Shown piece after piece: positions 12,615-14,600 of a stretch of DNA of 14,600 bases. Made by a program: the position numbers and the translations under genes. The DNA is from Chloroflexota bacterium (GTDB lineage Bacteria > Chloroflexota > Anaerolineae > Thermoflexales > Thermoflexaceae), in assembly GCA_030550075.1 (NCBI GenBank), contig JAUQQB010000031.1, positions 1 to 14,600 of the forward strand. The letters run 5' to 3'. Each line of letters begins with the position of its first letter. The stretch's first letter is position 1. The notes below the pieces were generated by a model, which did no database searches, was not told the DNA's origin, and saw only the letters and a program-made list of their open reading frames with translations.

Positions 12615-13631
12615 ATGGCATTTACGGTTCGGGATTTCGAGGATTTTGTCCGGCTGTTAGATAAACACCCTCACTGGTTGGAGGCACTGCGACAGCGGTT
12701 GCTGACGAAAGAGTTGCTGCAGTCGCCGAAAACCTTACGGGGCCTTTCCATCCGCGTGGGAAAGATCGATAAGTCGCTGCGCTCCCTTGCCGAGAGCGTG
12801 AAGACCCTCTCAGAGTCCGTCGCCGCCTTAACCGAGGCGCAGCGGCGGCACTATGAGGAATTCGCGGCGCATCGGCAGGAGTTTGTGGCCTATCGGGCGG
12901 AGACGGACCGTCGGTTTGCGGAGCTGCGGGAGGAGGTGGCGGCGGCCCGTGCGGAGGCGGACCGTCGGTTTGCGGAGCTGGCGGAGGCGCAGCGGCGGCA
13001 CTATGAGGAGTTTGTGGCCTATCGGGCGGAGACGGATCGTCGGTTTGCGGAGCTGCGGGAGGAGGTGGCGGCGGCCCGTGCGGAGGCGGATCGTCGGTTT
13101 GCGGAGCTGGCGGAGGCGCAGCGACGCACAGATGAGCAGCTTCAGGAGCTCATCCGTGCTCAGGCGCAGATGCAGGCAACCCTGAGCCGCTTCGGTCAGG
13201 TGATCGGTCCTGCTGTGGAGGAGCGAATGATCCGAGCGCTACGCGAATGGGTGGAGGGGCAGGGCGGTGTCATGCTGGAACCCGTGTTCTCCATCGCCCT
13301 CGATGGGATCGGGGAGATCGATGGGGTAACTCGCATCCGTCTTCGAGATGGGGCGGAGGCCTGGGTGCTGATCTCGGTAAAGACTAAGGTCTGGCCCCGT
13401 GCGATCAGGGACTTTGTGGATGCGATCCTGAGGAATCCTACCGCTGTCGCCGGGCTGCGATCGGAGGGCATCGGGGATCCGGTCCTGCCAATTGTGTTCG
13501 GGTTCACGCTGGATCGGCACGCCATGGACGCTGCTCAGCGAGCCCGTGTCGGCTTGCTGATCAGCGCGCAGGGCATGCTGGTGCCGCCGACCCTGTGGTC
13601 TCTGGAGAAGGGCGCTCCGATAGAGGAGTGA
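12615..13631 (+). CDS. coiled-coil protein with C-terminal PD-(D/E)XK-like domain (DUF3782-type)
   Basis: A 338-residue protein. The ATG follows GGGAGG. Residues 1-50 are a helical head (FVRLLDKHPHWLEALRQRLL). Residues about 51-190 are a long coiled coil with a near-perfect duplicated 43-residue unit (FVAYRAETDRRFAELREEV, then AAARAEADRRFAELAEAQRR). The remainder is an alpha/beta domain (VIGPAVEERMIRALREW, then FSIALDGIGEIDGV, then AWVLISVKTKVWPRAIRDF). This matches DUF3782-like proteins whose C-terminus is a PD-(D/E)XK nuclease-like fold. The motif here is GEIDG plus SVK, where active members usually have (E/D)xK, so cleavage activity is uncertain. It stands alone between its own promoter and terminator. 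I assign no specific function. Confidence 0.7.
   Translation: MAFTVRDFEDFVRLLDKHPHWLEALRQRLLTKELLQSPKTLRGLSIRVGKIDKSLRSLAESVKTLSESVAALTEAQRRHYEEFAAHRQEFVAYRAETDRRFAELREEVAAARAEADRRFAELAEAQRRHYEEFVAYRAETDRRFAELREEVAAARAEADRRFAELAEAQRRTDEQLQELIRAQAQMQATLSRFGQVIGPAVEERMIRALREWVEGQGGVMLEPVFSIALDGIGEIDGVTRIRLRDGAEAWVLISVKTKVWPRAIRDFVDAILRNPTAVAGLRSEGIGDPVLPIVFGFTLDRHAMDAAQRARVGLLISAQGMLVPPTLWSLEKGAPIEE
12881..13123 (+). repeat. 129-bp in-frame tandem repeat in the coiled coil
   Basis: Positions 12881-12994 recur at 13010-13123 (period 129 nt, 43 codons) with two differences, both C to T in GACCG/GATCG. A shorter internal repeat (the codons for DRRFAEL) occurs twice per copy, giving four occurrences. 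The near identity points to recent duplication or gene conversion. Confidence 0.9.
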
Positions 13632-13653
13632 TCGAAGGAAGCGGTCCGTGTTT

Positions 13654-13688
13654 GGGGGCGCGACTCCATCGCGTCCCCCGTTTCGTTT
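13654..13688 (+). terminator. rho-independent terminator after the DUF3782-like gene
   Basis: A 10-bp stem (13654-13663 with 13669-13678, one G-T wobble), loop CTCCA, then a T-rich tail with TTTCGTTT at 13681-13688. It lies 22 nt after the stop codon and should end that transcript before ccmA. Confidence 0.75.
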
Positions 13689-13753
13689 GCGCAGGTTTTT
13701 CTCTGAGCACGACAAGGGATCGGAATCTGCAGGGCAGGACTCTTCTCAGGATC

Positions 13754-13816
13754 GATCCTGCGGGGTTGGGGAGTGAACCGGATGCTTTGGGCCCCCAACC
13801 CCGCATTTCCAGGATC
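13754..13816 (+). promoter_or_regulatory. large leader hairpin upstream of ccmA
   Basis: A perfect 13-bp stem (13759-13771 with 13793-13805, GC-rich) closes a 21-nt loop. Five further pairs outside it (13754-13758 with 13812-13816) are separated by a 6-nt bulge on the 3' side. The structure ends 14 nt before the ccmA ATG and its outer arm includes AGGA, the only ribosome-site-like stretch nearby. It could be a second terminator, an attenuator or a translation-blocking leader. TTT at 13806-13808 after the inner stem allows the terminator reading. Confidence 0.6.
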
Positions 13817-13830
13817 TTGCTGGCGCTCTC

Positions 13831-14600
13831 ATGGAATCGTCGCCTGTTCTACGACTGGAGCGGGTTTCAAAAGCGTTTGGCCCGCGATGGGCGCTGCGGG
13901 AGGTCTCCCTGACGGTGCGGCGGGGGGAGATCGTGGCGCTGATGGGGCCAAACGGGGCTGGGAAGAGCACCTTGCTTCGGGTGGCGGCCACCCTGTTGCG
14001 CCCCGCCTCCGGCGTCGTCTGGGTCGAGGGTTATCACTGGCCACCGGATGGCGCAGGGGTGCGGGCCCGGGTGGCCCTGTTGGGCCATCAGCCCTGGCTC
14101 TATCCAGATCTCACGGCGGAGGAGAATCTCCGCTTCTATCAGCGCTTCTACGGCTGGTCGGAAGATCAGGAGGCTTTGTGGAGGGCGCTGGAGCGGATAG
14201 GCCTGGCGGAGCGCGCCCACGAACGGGTCCGCGGGTTCTCCCGGGGGATGCTGCAGCGGCTGGCCCTGGCGCGCGCGTTCCTCTCCCCAGCGCCCGTGCT
14301 GCTCCTCGACGAACCGTTTACTGGCCTCGATGTGGTCGGGCTGGAACAGGCCCGCGAGGCGATCCGGGAGCTCACAGCCCAGGGACGTGCGGTGGTGGCT
14401 GCGCTCCATGATCCCGCGGCGGTGGATGTCGCTCACCGGGTGATCGTGCTGGTTGGGGGCCGCCTGGTGGCGGAGGGCCCTCCGGAAGCTTTCCATGAGA
14501 GGGCGCTGCAGGATCTGTATCGAACGGGATATGCGGCCCACGGCTTGCCGGAAAGCACATCCTCCCGGAAATCCCTCCTCATTCTGGGACGCCCGGCAAA
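13831..14600 (+). CDS. ccmA: heme-exporter ABC ATPase CcmA, partial at the window edge
   Basis: Cytoplasmic ATP-binding subunit of the CcmABC(D) complex, which uses ATP hydrolysis to release holo-CcmE. Walker A GPNGAGKS at residues 39-46, Q-loop region LLGHQPWLYPDLTAEENL, signature GFSRGMLQRLALARA starting at G135 (the FSRGM variant is typical of CcmA), Walker B VLLLDEPFTGLD (156-167) and switch His in ALHDP (H193). The frame is open to the window end with 256 residues visible, already longer than the usual ~200-230. Either a C-terminal extension, a fusion or a lost stop lies ahead. The ATG at 13831 has no strong ribosome site and an in-frame TGA at 13774 prevents a much earlier start. ccmB and ccmC would be expected next. 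Confidence 0.88.
   Translation, partial: MESSPVLRLERVSKAFGPRWALREVSLTVRRGEIVALMGPNGAGKSTLLRVAATLLRPASGVVWVEGYHWPPDGAGVRARVALLGHQPWLYPDLTAEENLRFYQRFYGWSEDQEALWRALERIGLAERAHERVRGFSRGMLQRLALARAFLSPAPVLLLDEPFTGLDVVGLEQAREAIRELTAQGRAVVAALHDPAAVDVAHRVIVLVGGRLVAEGPPEAFHERALQDLYRTGYAAHGLPESTSSRKSLLILGRPA

Noticed and set aside
12881..13123. CRISPR or satellite array
   Set aside because: The repeats are contiguous, in frame and encode a regular coiled coil; there are no spacers.

Overview
The window reads as part of a GC-rich (mostly 60-70% G+C) chromosome or metagenome bin of a membrane-respiring, probably thermophilic bacterium. Lineage is inference only. The decaheme protein family, the Cys-type CcmE and the heme-maturation gene set recall Chloroflexota of the Thermoflexus/Anaerolineae type. 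Every gene I can support is on the + strand.

Region 1 (about 140-4081) is an electron-transfer locus. It holds a nine-heme c-type cytochrome, the remains of a membrane b-type cytochrome that ends in a monoheme c domain, and a ten-heme lipoprotein cytochrome built from two tandem five-heme units, each with two EF-hand-like loops. The locus looks damaged. The first protein changes frame into the b-type piece near 1160-1175, the b-type piece changes frame back near 1470-1490, and a single in-frame TAG (2543-2545) cuts the decaheme gene at a position where its own second unit has Tyr. It ends at a strong 16-bp hairpin terminator (4112-4152).

Region 2 (4312-14600, open at the right edge) is a cytochrome c maturation (System I) locus in the order ccmE, ccmF, ccmH, ccmG/tlpA-like, ccmI-like, a diheme lipoprotein cytochrome with a CcmI-like tail, and ccmA (partial). 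CcmE has CxxxY instead of HxxxY, the System I* hallmark, so this apparatus would mature the hemes of the Region 1 cytochromes. ccmB and ccmC are not in the window and may lie just downstream.

The ccm locus is interrupted three times by accessory genes. An MNT-HEPN pair sits between ccmE and ccmF, overlapping ccmF by ATGA. A lower-GC AAA ATPase plus a possible TOPRIM-like partner sits between ccmF and ccmH, and the partner's end overlaps the ccmH start by 67 nt. A coiled-coil DUF3782-like, PD-(D/E)XK-like protein with a 129-bp tandem repeat sits before ccmA, with its own extended -10 promoter and terminator. Embedding toxin-antitoxin or defence-type cassettes in a heme-maturation operon is the most unusual property of the window. 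A large hairpin directly upstream of ccmA may control that gene.
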